64,000 nucleotides of DNA from SIG307 sp964609025 (GTDB taxonomy: Bacteria; Bacillota; Clostridia; Lachnospirales; Lachnospiraceae), in assembly GCA_964609025.1 (NCBI GenBank), contig CAZSQM010000009.1, forward strand, positions 32,447-96,446, written 5' to 3'. Under the pieces are notes generated by a model, which saw only the letters and a program-made list of their open reading frames with translations, was not told the origin of the DNA and searched no databases. The first letter of the stretch is position 1. Each line of letters opens with the position of its first letter. Below are positions 42,853-51,500 of this stretch, piece after piece. The position numbers were made by a program, and so were the translations under genes.

Positions 42853-45639
42853 TTACTTCAGTATCTTTTGCAGTCTGCCGAGCAAACTGATATAGTTCTC
42901 CATTACAGCCGGGTGGTGCGCTATGATATAGCTCTCATCCCCGTCCGTAGCAGCCGCTTCCAACGCCTTTGCCTCCTCCGAAAGAGAAACGGCACCGATT
43001 GTCAATGAGGTACTTTTTAATGCGTGTATTGTAATTTTGTAATTTTTCCAATCCCGCGCATGAAAAAACTGTTCGAGTCCGGCCGCTTTATCCGCCTTCA
43101 CATATTCTTTCAGCATGTCTTCATAGAATTCTTTGTCCATGCAATAGTTCAGTCCTGTTTGAACATCCAGCTCCGGTATTTCTTCCAGACACTGTATGAC
43201 ATCTCCGGTTTCATTCCCCGGCATCACCATTCCGGCTTCATCGCACTGCATGCTCTCTCCGGCTTCGTCGCACTGAATATCGTTTTGCCGAATTATTTTT
43301 TCGTCCAGATACTTTGCAAGCATTGCCTGTAACGCTTCCGACTTAACAGGTTTTGTGAGATAGTCGGTAAATCCAACCCGTATATACTCTTTTTTAGCAC
43401 CTCTGGTGGCATTCGCGGTCAGCATAATAACAGGCGTATTCTTGTTTAAATCGGAGGTAAGAAGCCTCATCTGCTGCAGTGTTTCTATTCCATCCATTTC
43501 CGGCATCATGTGGTCTAAGAAAATCAAATCATATTTCTTATTTTTCACACATTCCAGACATGCCATACCGCTTTGGGCAGTATCAATCTGTATCCGTGTT
43601 TTTTTCAGAAGCCCTTTCATTACTTTTAGATTCAGTTCCACATCATCCACAACCAGAATTTGTGCATCCGGTGCAACAAAAGACATCTTATGAGGTTCGG
43701 AAGTGCTCCGGAACTGTTGATATTGCTTCTCGAAATCTCCCATCGGTTCAGAATTGATTACCGTTTGCGGTATTTTAGCGGTAAAACAGGAGCCTTGTCC
43801 ATAAACACTTTCCGCACAAATCTCGCCTCCCATCATCTTGGCAAGATTCTTTGTGAGATTTAAGCCCAGACCGGTTCCCTCAATATTGCGGTTGCGGTTT
43901 TCTTCGATTCTGGTAAAGGAGTGGAACAGCTTTTCCATATCCTCCTCCCGGATACCGATACCGGTGTCTTTTACCGCAATTATCAACATAATTTGATTTT
44001 CCGATAAGCGTTCGGAGCTTATGGAAAGTGTAATTGTTCCTTCCTTCGTATACTTTACCGCATTGGAAAGGAAATTATTGATAATCTGCCTGATTCGCAC
44101 CTCATCCCCATACAGGCAGGAGGGCAGTTCCGGATCAATCATCATCCGGAGGGAAAGCGCTTTGCTCTCCGCTCTGACTCTTGCTATATTGTAACAGTCA
44201 TTTATGACCGAAAATAATTCATACTCCACCGGAAGGAGTTCCAACTTTCCCGCCTCAATCTTCGATATATCCAAAATATCATTAATAATAGACAACAGCG
44301 ACTGCCCCGCACTTTGTATATTCCTGGCATATTCTTTTAAATTATCATCCGTGCATTCCTCTAAGAGCATCTCATCCATGCCCAGAATTCCGTTCAGCGG
44401 TGTACGAATCTCATGCGACATATTTGCGAGGAATCGGCTTTTGGCCACATTTGCCGCAATGGCATCATTTTTTGCCTGCTCAACAAATTTCACATGCTCC
44501 TGCAGCATTTGGCGCATATGGATAATCAGTGTGCAAATTGCAAAAATACATACTCCGTATCTGCTTGCCTTTCCCAAATCTCCAACCTTTATGATATAGG
44601 TTCTCAAAAGATCGATAAATACACTGAACATCATACAGGCAATTCCGATAAACTGCATCCACGTTTCCAAACTTTTCTCTTTTTTGACATTTTTCCCCAG
44701 TGTCACCACGTTCATAAAAATAAGCAACAGAATAATGCCGTGAGAAACAAATGCCATCTCCATAAAATCTACAAATCCGCATATTTGAAGAACCAGCTGA
44801 ACCACGACATTTACTGCGGAAGCCAGCATTACCATTAACATCGTTTTCCGGATTTCAGGCATTGACTCGTAACAATATGCTTCCAAAAAAAGAGGTGCTG
44901 TCATCAGAATGATAAATATCAGGTTAGAGTACAATGTCTGATTTCCGTAAAAGACTTCGGGCACCTTTGTTTCTATCAGATAGTAAATACTCATAAGCAA
45001 CAGATAGATGCCGAGGTACTCCACGCCGCCAATCTTCTTGAACGACATTTTCTGCATGATTGCCAATATCAGAGAAATCACAGCGACAATCAGGACAATC
45101 ATGGTCAACATGATATCCAATGCTTCTTGCTTTATGAAATGAAGAATTGCCACATCTCTTTGGGCAACGGAGATCTCTGTTAAATAAGTGGCATAGTCGG
45201 AGTAAGGAGAACTCATTTCAATCCGTATTTCCCCCGCTTCACAATCCTTCGGTATGTCCGCAAATACCATCACGCTCCCGGGCGTGCGTCCGAACAATCT
45301 CTCGTCATTCAGTCCAAAGGTATAGATTTCCTCTCCGTCAACCGTAATTTTTAACGTTTTGTCAGCAGCCAAAAAGGTCAGAGTCTTTCCCCAATATTCC
45401 CTCGGAACGGTATTTTGGATAACAATTGTTTCATTCGGACGGCTGGTTCCGTTATAAGGTAATTTCTGCAGTTCTGTCTTTGTCCCATCTTCTCTGACCA
45501 GTACCCAGCCTGTGTTAAAAGACTGCACTTTGCCCTTTGCCAGAGTCATGTCATCCACCTTTGCAGTTTTAAGCACAATTGCTATCACTACCAGCTGTAC
45601 AAAAAAGATAAGCCATAGAACCTTATAATACTTCTTCAT
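42853..45639 (-). CDS. Hybrid histidine kinase with 7-TM-type sensor, receiver and HPt domain
   Basis: 928 residues. TM1 at about 7-24, an outside jelly-roll-like region (30-170) in the manner of 7TMR-DISM proteins, then seven membrane segments (about 174-378). HisKA with H409 in ANMSHEIRTPLN, HATPase (DTGIGIREED; GTGLGLNLTKNL), receiver with D709 in LIFLDHMMPEMDG, and HPt with H872 in IHALKSTSLTIG. Between receiver and HPt is a linker with a short duplication (QCDEAG twice). It starts 23 bp after the first kinase. No DNA-binding output domain, so a phosphorelay to a separate regulator is expected. Confidence 0.92.
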   Translation of the reverse strand: MKKYYKVLWLIFFVQLVVIAIVLKTAKVDDMTLAKGKVQSFNTGWVLVREDGTKTELQKLPYNGTSRPNETIVIQNTVPREYWGKTLTFLAADKTLKITVDGEEIYTFGLNDERLFGRTPGSVMVFADIPKDCEAGEIRIEMSSPYSDYATYLTEISVAQRDVAILHFIKQEALDIMLTMIVLIVAVISLILAIMQKMSFKKIGGVEYLGIYLLLMSIYYLIETKVPEVFYGNQTLYSNLIFIILMTAPLFLEAYCYESMPEIRKTMLMVMLASAVNVVVQLVLQICGFVDFMEMAFVSHGIILLLIFMNVVTLGKNVKKEKSLETWMQFIGIACMMFSVFIDLLRTYIIKVGDLGKASRYGVCIFAICTLIIHMRQMLQEHVKFVEQAKNDAIAANVAKSRFLANMSHEIRTPLNGILGMDEMLLEECTDDNLKEYARNIQSAGQSLLSIINDILDISKIEAGKLELLPVEYELFSVINDCYNIARVRAESKALSLRMMIDPELPSCLYGDEVRIRQIINNFLSNAVKYTKEGTITLSISSERLSENQIMLIIAVKDTGIGIREEDMEKLFHSFTRIEENRNRNIEGTGLGLNLTKNLAKMMGGEICAESVYGQGSCFTAKIPQTVINSEPMGDFEKQYQQFRSTSEPHKMSFVAPDAQILVVDDVELNLKVMKGLLKKTRIQIDTAQSGMACLECVKNKKYDLIFLDHMMPEMDGIETLQQMRLLTSDLNKNTPVIMLTANATRGAKKEYIRVGFTDYLTKPVKSEALQAMLAKYLDEKIIRQNDIQCDEAGESMQCDEAGMVMPGNETGDVIQCLEEIPELDVQTGLNYCMDKEFYEDMLKEYVKADKAAGLEQFFHARDWKNYKITIHALKSTSLTIGAVSLSEEAKALEAAATDGDESYIIAHHPAVMENYISLLGRLQKILK

Positions 45640-45662
45640 AATAGCTCAACACCTCTCTGACT

Positions 45663-48182
45663 TCATTCCGCCTGCTTTAGTATCTTTTGGGCTTCCTGAA
45701 CCGTTTCCTTATATAGCTCCATAACATCATTATGATGCTCCCTGATAAATGCCTTTTCCTCCTCGGCATTCTCCGATTCCCGGACCGCCTTTCCTGCACG
45801 TTCCAGTTCCTTTGCAGCCTTTGAAAGCCTCTCCCCGCCAATGTTCAGCGACGTGGATTTCAGACCGTGAACAAAAACAGTATATGTTTTCCAGTCTTCC
45901 GCCTTGAATGCATCTGTTAGATTCATAACGCGCTCATCGTAGCCGCGGCAGAATAATTCAAGCATCTCCTTATAAAACTCTCTGCTATCGGCGCAGTACT
46001 GTATCCCGGTTTCCGTATTAATGTAAGGTTCGGAACTGCTCGTTTCCAATCGGATTTTGTCACTCTCCCGACGGGCCTCTTCCTGTACCGGTCTGACCTT
46101 ATCCCCGGGAATATATCGCAACAGCATATTTTCCAAATCCGCTCCTTCGATCGGTTTTGATAAATAATCGGCAAAGCCTGCCTGTATGTAGTTTGCTTTC
46201 GCACCTGCAATGGCATTCGCAGTCAACGCAATCACAGGTGTAGATTTGCATTTATGCTCCGATTGTTTCAGCTTGTTAAGGGTTTCGATTCCATCCATTT
46301 CCGGCATCATATGGTCAAGCAGAATCACATCGAAATATTCCTTTGTTACAATTTCAAGACATTCCGCACCACTCATACAGGTTGTAATCCGGATATTTGT
46401 ATTTTTCAGAAGCGCTTTCACGACTGCCAGATTCATCTCGTTATCATCTACTACCAGCACCTTCGCATCCGGCGCAGTAAAGCGTTCTCTGTATTTGCCT
46501 CCCTGCTTTGCCATTGCTTCAAATCTCTTTCTGAAATCCCCCAACGGTCTGTCATCCTTTATCTCCTGCGTAAGATAAACCGTAAACACAGAACCCTTTC
46601 CGTATTCGCTGGAAACCTCCATATGACCATTCATTTGTTCCACCAGACTGTGCGTGATGGCCAGACCGAGTCCCGTCCCCTCAATGTTACGGTTCTTTTC
46701 CAGATCCAACCGCTGAAAACCGTCAAAAAGCTTATTTAAGTCTTCCTCCCTGATACCGATTCCGCTGTCGGATACCTGCATCTTGAGCGTAAATACATTT
46801 TCTTCTCGGATTCCTTCTACAAGAAACTTTACCGTTCCGCGTCTGGTATACTTCACCGCATTATTCAAAATATTTACAATAATCTGGCGGTTACGGACTT
46901 CATCTCCGCAGAGTACGGAAGGCAGCTCCCGATCTATCTCTACCTGAAAATCAAGCTGCTTTTGTTTTGCCTTAATGCCTGTCATATTTACCACATCATT
47001 CAGGAACACCGCCACATCATAAGGAGCCGGAATGATTTCCATCCTGCCCGCTTCTATTTTGGAAAAATCCAAAATATCATTGATTAGCGATAACAGCGTC
47101 TTGCTGGCGCTTTGAATATTCATTGCATACTTTCTTATTTCCTCATCCTTACTCTCCCGCAATACCATTTCATTCATACCCATAATGGCATTAATCGGAG
47201 TACGGATTTCGTGTGACATATTCGCAAGGAAATCACTCTTGGCACGATTTGCCTGCTCGGCTATGTTTTTGGCCTCTCTAAGCTCATCGCTTTCTCTTAC
47301 TTTTTCTTCTGCGCTAAGCAAATACACCATACCGATTACAAACATCAGTATCAATAATCCAAACACCCATAATATCAGTGCTGTAACCGTCGAGATACCT
47401 TCGGTCAATACGGCCTCCGGTACGGTCCCCACCAGATATATCCCTAACTGCTTTACTTCCGATGTAAACAGAAAATGTCCTTCTTTTCCATCTTCATAAT
47501 AAACTGTTGCGGCCGTATCAACATTCATTTTCTCCGATAATTTCAATAATCCGGCTTTTACGACATCCGAATTCAGAAACGCTGTTGTGAGAGACTTGGA
47601 ATCCGAAAAAGGAACTATCACCTGTCCCTTCTGATTTACAACCGCCACTTCACCCCGGCCGCCGTAGCAGGTGATCCCGAATTTATCAAGTAAAACACTG
47701 TCATCGTATAGCTTATATAATGTATATCTTACATTCTCTTCATCGTAAATAGGCGTTGTAAAAAGGATGCCCTGTCCCTCTTTATAACACACCGATGAAT
47801 TTCCCCGAAATGCATTCTGTATTCCGGAGAAGTCCGAAAAGCTTAAGGGTTCTCCCACCAAAGCTGTTCCGTCCAGGCAAAGAACTCCCATTGTTACATT
47901 CTTATTATCGCCAATCACAATATCCAAAATTGCGGCATCCGTTTCCACATCGGCGGATATACTTTTGGCGGTACTTTCCAGATTGTGCAGTTCCAGTTCA
48001 AACTGCTCCGAAGAAAGAGCAGCCAATGTTCTTGCCTGTTCCGTAACCTGCTTTTCCACATAGCCTTGCAGCAGACTGTTCAGCCTGAAGTTCATCAACC
48101 CGCCTACACCGCTCATAATGATGATGACAATAATCAGGACTATAATGACTCTGCATTTTTTGTTCATTCGTTTACTTATCAT
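45663..48182 (-). CDS. Hybrid histidine kinase with dCache-like sensor, receiver and HPt domain
   Basis: 839 residues. TM1 at about 11-33, an outside Cache-like domain (40-262), TM2 at 265-290. HisKA with H324 in ANMSHEIRTPIN, HATPase (DSGIGIREED; GTGLGLAITHSL), receiver with D623 in VILLDHMMPEMDG, HPt with H772 in VHGLKSTSLNIGG. Its kinase-receiver-HPt half is a close paralogue of the next gene, but the sensor is different. The start overlaps the upstream BMP-family gene by 11 nt. A Cache domain beside tethered binding proteins suggests that it may receive their signal. Confidence 0.92.
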   Translation of the reverse strand: MISKRMNKKCRVIIVLIIVIIIMSGVGGLMNFRLNSLLQGYVEKQVTEQARTLAALSSEQFELELHNLESTAKSISADVETDAAILDIVIGDNKNVTMGVLCLDGTALVGEPLSFSDFSGIQNAFRGNSSVCYKEGQGILFTTPIYDEENVRYTLYKLYDDSVLLDKFGITCYGGRGEVAVVNQKGQVIVPFSDSKSLTTAFLNSDVVKAGLLKLSEKMNVDTAATVYYEDGKEGHFLFTSEVKQLGIYLVGTVPEAVLTEGISTVTALILWVFGLLILMFVIGMVYLLSAEEKVRESDELREAKNIAEQANRAKSDFLANMSHEIRTPINAIMGMNEMVLRESKDEEIRKYAMNIQSASKTLLSLINDILDFSKIEAGRMEIIPAPYDVAVFLNDVVNMTGIKAKQKQLDFQVEIDRELPSVLCGDEVRNRQIIVNILNNAVKYTRRGTVKFLVEGIREENVFTLKMQVSDSGIGIREEDLNKLFDGFQRLDLEKNRNIEGTGLGLAITHSLVEQMNGHMEVSSEYGKGSVFTVYLTQEIKDDRPLGDFRKRFEAMAKQGGKYRERFTAPDAKVLVVDDNEMNLAVVKALLKNTNIRITTCMSGAECLEIVTKEYFDVILLDHMMPEMDGIETLNKLKQSEHKCKSTPVIALTANAIAGAKANYIQAGFADYLSKPIEGADLENMLLRYIPGDKVRPVQEEARRESDKIRLETSSSEPYINTETGIQYCADSREFYKEMLELFCRGYDERVMNLTDAFKAEDWKTYTVFVHGLKSTSLNIGGERLSKAAKELERAGKAVRESENAEEEKAFIREHHNDVMELYKETVQEAQKILKQAE

Positions 48183-49272
48183 AGAATTCTACGCCCTTTA
48201 CATACCAGTCAAACTGTTCTAACAAGATCTCATCCCGAATCGTTTGGTTTTCCTTACAGCGAAGGTTTCCTTCATTGTCATAAATCACTCCCGAAAAGAC
48301 ATCCTGCCCGGCTAAGATTTCATTCGTTGCCCTGGCAACTTCTGCTTTTATATCCTCTGAAATAACGGTAGAAAACTCCGTCAGTTTCACCGCGTTTTCA
48401 TCTATTCCTACCCAATATACCTTGATATCCGCCGAATTGCCCCGCAGATACTGTCTGATGATTGCTTCATAAGTCAATTTCCAATCTCCCACCACCGCCG
48501 TCAGGTATTTATCGGAACAATTCTCCAGGCTTTGATGATAACCAATCGAATAAATCCCCGCTTTTTCCGCTTCTTCTACCACATAGGCCTGATTTTGATG
48601 ATAGGTAATCACATCCACTCCTATCTTTTCAATGAGATTGTCTGCCTGTTTTCTTTCTTCCGCCTCGTCATCCCAGGCATTGCTCCATGCCACTGTTACC
48701 GTAGCATCCGGGTTGACCCGTCTTACCCCTAAGGTAAATGCATTGATACCGCGATTGACTTCATTGTTCGGCATGGCTGCCACATAGCCGATTTTATTCG
48801 TTTCTGTCTGCATTCCCGCCACAATTCCTGCCAGATAACGCGCCTGATACATTCTGGAAAAGTAAGAGGTCATATTATCCGCATGATATTCAAAGGAATT
48901 ATTATAAAAGGATACCTCCGGATATTTTTCTATCATATCCTTTACTTCCTCCGCATAACCATAGCTTGACAAAATAATCATCTTACATCCCCGAGCCACA
49001 AGGTCCTCAATCTCCGGTCCGCATTCTCCCCTGAATTCCTTAATATTTTCCTTTACCAAAAGCTCCACATCCAGCTCGTTACATGCTGCGGACACCCCTT
49101 CATAATGCATTCCGTTCCAGCCTTCTTCACCGATGCTTCCCGTCATGATAAACCCGATTTTCTCTTTTTTAGAGATTGTTTTTCCCATAAAAAGCAGTAT
49201 CATGAGTAATATTGCAAACAATATTACAATTGCAATCAATAATACAGTTCTTTTTTTCTTATTCGGTTTCAT
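48172..49272 (-). CDS. Membrane-tethered BMP/PnrA-family binding protein, second copy
   Basis: 366 residues. Basic N-terminus and one hydrophobic segment (about 9-30) without a lipobox, so it is anchored, not lipidated. The periplasmic-binding fold follows: KIGFIMTGSIGEEGWNGMHY (about 37-56), GCKMIILSSYGYAEEV, ARYLAGIVAGMQTETNKIGY, NNEVNRGINAFTLGVRRVNP. These are BMP-family signatures (basic membrane protein/PnrA, purine-nucleoside binding in known members). The last third ends VIYDNEGNLRCKENQT. No ABC permease or ATPase of the matching type is near. Overlaps both neighbours (14 and 11 nt). Confidence 0.9.
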   Translation of the reverse strand: MKPNKKKRTVLLIAIVILFAILLMILLFMGKTISKKEKIGFIMTGSIGEEGWNGMHYEGVSAACNELDVELLVKENIKEFRGECGPEIEDLVARGCKMIILSSYGYAEEVKDMIEKYPEVSFYNNSFEYHADNMTSYFSRMYQARYLAGIVAGMQTETNKIGYVAAMPNNEVNRGINAFTLGVRRVNPDATVTVAWSNAWDDEAEERKQADNLIEKIGVDVITYHQNQAYVVEEAEKAGIYSIGYHQSLENCSDKYLTAVVGDWKLTYEAIIRQYLRGNSADIKVYWVGIDENAVKLTEFSTVISEDIKAEVARATNEILAGQDVFSGVIYDNEGNLRCKENQTIRDEILLEQFDWYVKGVEFYDK

Positions 49273-50359
49273 CCGTGACTACCCCCTCTACGTACCAGAA
49301 AAAATCATTTAACAGGCTATCGTCCGTCATGCTTTGCCCCTCCTTTACTCTTACCTTCCCTTCATTATCCGTAATCGGTCCGTAAAACACATCAAAGGTT
49401 CCGCTTATCAGACGTAACCGTTCTTCTCCCACCTTTTCTTCGATTCCCGGCTTTACATTCTCCGTAAAAGGCGCCAAATCCACAATGCCGCTCTCGATTC
49501 CTTCCCAATAATGAATGCCCTGGAACTTTCCCTGAAGACACTCTAAAATTCTCGGCTCATAGAAACTTTCCCAGTTCCAAATCGGCGCAGTCAGATAGGT
49601 ATCAGGGAATAATTCACTGTTGTCTGCATTATAACCGATGGTCCATATTCCGTTTTCATCGGCAACTTCCAAAGGAGAAAGTGCATTTGAATGCATGGCA
49701 AGCACATCGATATTGTGGTCGCTAATCAGTTCTTCGGCTGCCACGGCATTTTCCTCGTTTCCGGTCCAGGAATTGCTCCATTTCACATAGACCGTCGCAT
49801 CCGGATTTACAAAACGGACGCCAAGCGTAAATGCATTGATTCCTCTGTTTACCTCTGCAATCGGAAAAGCTGCCACATACCCGATTTCATTCGTTTCTGT
49901 CTGCATTCCCGCCACGATTCCGCTTAAATACCGCATCTGATAGATTCGTCCGAAATAAGTAGACAGATTGTCCAATTGTTCTACACCTGTGGCATGGAAG
50001 AAATAAACCTCCGGATGCTTTTTCGCACACTCTAATTCCCACTCGCCGTAACCAAAGGAATTGCAAATGATAATCTTACATCCGCCTGCAATCAAAGCTT
50101 CTATCGTTTCGACACAGGTTTCATCCTCCGGAACTTCCTCTTTATATACCACATCCAGATTCAATTTCCTTGCACTTATCTCCATTCCGTTGTAATGGGA
50201 CTCTCCCCAGCTATGATCATCCAGCTTACCGTTTAATATAAAGCCGACTTTCGTCTGTGTCTTCGTAACATCTGTTTCCTGCTGGTTTATGCGTATCAAA
50301 AAGATTCCTGCAACAATGATACATACAAATATAAGTATTGTCGTCAAGATTTTTTTCAT
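49259..50359 (-). CDS. Membrane-tethered BMP/PnrA-family binding protein, first copy
   Basis: 366 residues, a paralogue of the next gene over its whole length. Signal-anchor at about 4-23 (ILTTILIFVCIIVAGIFLI) without a valid lipobox. Binding-fold signatures: KVGFILNGKLDDHSWGESHY, GCKIIICNSFGYGEWELE, MRYLSGIVAGMQTETNEIGY and AEVNRGINAFTLGVRFVNP. The pair differs most in the segments expected to line the ligand cleft, so they may see different ligands. The start lies 79 bp after the receiver gene and overlaps the next gene by 14 nt. Confidence 0.9.
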   Translation of the reverse strand: MKKILTTILIFVCIIVAGIFLIRINQQETDVTKTQTKVGFILNGKLDDHSWGESHYNGMEISARKLNLDVVYKEEVPEDETCVETIEALIAGGCKIIICNSFGYGEWELECAKKHPEVYFFHATGVEQLDNLSTYFGRIYQMRYLSGIVAGMQTETNEIGYVAAFPIAEVNRGINAFTLGVRFVNPDATVYVKWSNSWTGNEENAVAAEELISDHNIDVLAMHSNALSPLEVADENGIWTIGYNADNSELFPDTYLTAPIWNWESFYEPRILECLQGKFQGIHYWEGIESGIVDLAPFTENVKPGIEEKVGEERLRLISGTFDVFYGPITDNEGKVRVKEGQSMTDDSLLNDFFWYVEGVVTDETE

Positions 50360-50438
50360 CAGGTTTCCTCCGATTGTATTCTCTTTCCGTCATCTGCAAC
50401 GCTGCAAACAATCTTAAGGTAAAAGAATCCGCCGTCTG

Positions 50439-50801
50439 TCAGTTGAGAATCTTCTCTACCCTCTCCAAAAAGTCCTGGGGCATGTAAGGCTTCTTCACAT
50501 ATCCGGCAGCGTCAAGTCTTCCTGCTGCAATCACTGTTTCTTCACTCGCATCTGCTGTCAGGAACATGACCGGTATACTGCTCCATTCTCTTTGTTCCCT
50601 GATATGCTCCAGTGTCCTTATGCCGTTCATAATCGGCATTTCGACATCTAATAAAATCAAGTCTACAAATCTACTCTTGAGCATCGTTAAACACTCCATG
50701 CCGGAAGATGCAGTTATCACTCTATACCCATTCTGCTCCAAAATAAATGTTGCCATCCTCAAATTCATCTCATCATCATCCACAACTAATATTGTCTTCA
50801 T
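50439..50801 (-). CDS. Single-domain CheY-like response regulator
   Basis: 120 residues, a receiver domain only. Acidic pocket D8-D9, phospho-acceptor D52 in LILLDVEMPIMNG, the switch threonine in VMFLTADASEE and the conserved lysine in AGYVKKPYMPQDF. No output domain. As first gene before the BMP proteins and two HPt-ended kinases, it is the obvious stand-alone acceptor or phosphate sink of the relay. It begins 10 nt after GGGAG and is driven by a consensus promoter about 100 bp upstream. Confidence 0.93.
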   Translation of the reverse strand: MKTILVVDDDEMNLRMATFILEQNGYRVITASSGMECLTMLKSRFVDLILLDVEMPIMNGIRTLEHIREQREWSSIPVMFLTADASEETVIAAGRLDAAGYVKKPYMPQDFLERVEKILN

Positions 50802-50906
50802 CTTTTCTCCCTTCCGCTGACCGCTGAATCATTTTATGTATACTGCTACCATGGCCGCTGCTTTCCGACTTCCGCACTGCGGCAGACCCCTTTCATTGCC
50901 CGTATT

Positions 50907-50936
50907 ACTATACCTCTGCCAAAGCGGAAATGTCAA
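50907..50936 (-). promoter_or_regulatory. Sigma-A promoter of the BMP-hybrid-kinase operon
   Basis: TTGACA (50931-50936), an 18-nt spacer and TATAGT (50907-50912) on the minus strand. No terminator is evident until 40190, so one transcript of about 10.7 kb is possible. The stretch 50937-51101 has no gene that I can support. Confidence 0.82.
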
Positions 50937-51101
50937 CTAGCCAAAAGGATAGATTTGAGCTCTCCTCCTTCTGTTGCCTTTCCTGCTCGTCCTGCCCTTA
51001 TGAATATTATACCATATCTTTTCTCCGCCCGCACTAATATTTTTCCCCGTTTTCCGGTATCACCCCTACGGTTTCCAAAAGGAAGCACTTTCCCTTCTAA
51101 G

Positions 51102-51230
51102 GAACAAAGAGTCCGCTTGCGGACTCTCGCGCCGAGTGCGGTCGCTTGCGACATCTTCCAAGCGCGCGAGTGCGCATCCTTAGCGGAGCGCTTTTTTGTC
51201 GAATAGGACGCAATTTCCTATTCGATAAAA
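51102..51230 (+). repeat. 129-bp structured repeat, right copy
   Basis: Same orientation as 33999-34127, with about seven differences in 129 bp. It lies directly beyond the infA terminator, so the two copies sit near the two ends of the 18-kb block. Confidence 0.9.
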
Positions 51231-51256
51231 GAGCCCCGCGCAAAAGCACGGAGCCC
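51225..51256 (-). terminator. Terminator directly after infA
   Basis: GGGCTCCGTGC-TTTT-GCGCGGGGCTC pairs fully over 11 bp (three G-U) and is followed by TTTTATCG on the minus strand, starting 7 bp after the infA stop. Confidence 0.78.
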
Positions 51257-51263
51257 GCAAAAA

Positions 51264-51482
51264 TTACTTATCTCTCCAAATAATTCTTCCCTTTGTCAGA
51301 TCATACGGGGAAAGTTCCAGCGTTACCTTATCGCCCGGAACAATCTTAATGAAGTTCATACGAAGCTTTCCGCTGATGTGTGCCAGCACGCGGTGTCCGT
51401 TTTCCAGTTCTACCTGAAACATCGCATTCGGCAGTTTTTCCACAACGGTTCCTTCAATTTCAACAACATCTGTCTTCGACAT
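51264..51482 (-). CDS. infA: Translation initiation factor IF-1
   Basis: 72 residues, exactly the family length. An OB-fold with the signature EGTVVEKLPNAMFQVELENG and HISGKLRMNFIKIVPGDKV. It blocks the A site during initiation. Last gene of the secY-adk-map-infA run; a terminator follows 7 bp later, whereas in most Firmicutes rpmJ would come next. Confidence 0.98.
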   Translation of the reverse strand: MSKTDVVEIEGTVVEKLPNAMFQVELENGHRVLAHISGKLRMNFIKIVPGDKVTLELSPYDLTKGRIIWRDK

Positions 51483-51500
51483 AGGTCCTCCTTAAAATTT

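Noticed and set aside
50933..51154. Minus-strand frame of 73 codons and a similar N-terminus at 34057
   Set aside because: The shared peptide comes from the 129-bp repeat being read in the same frame at both sites; not a gene.
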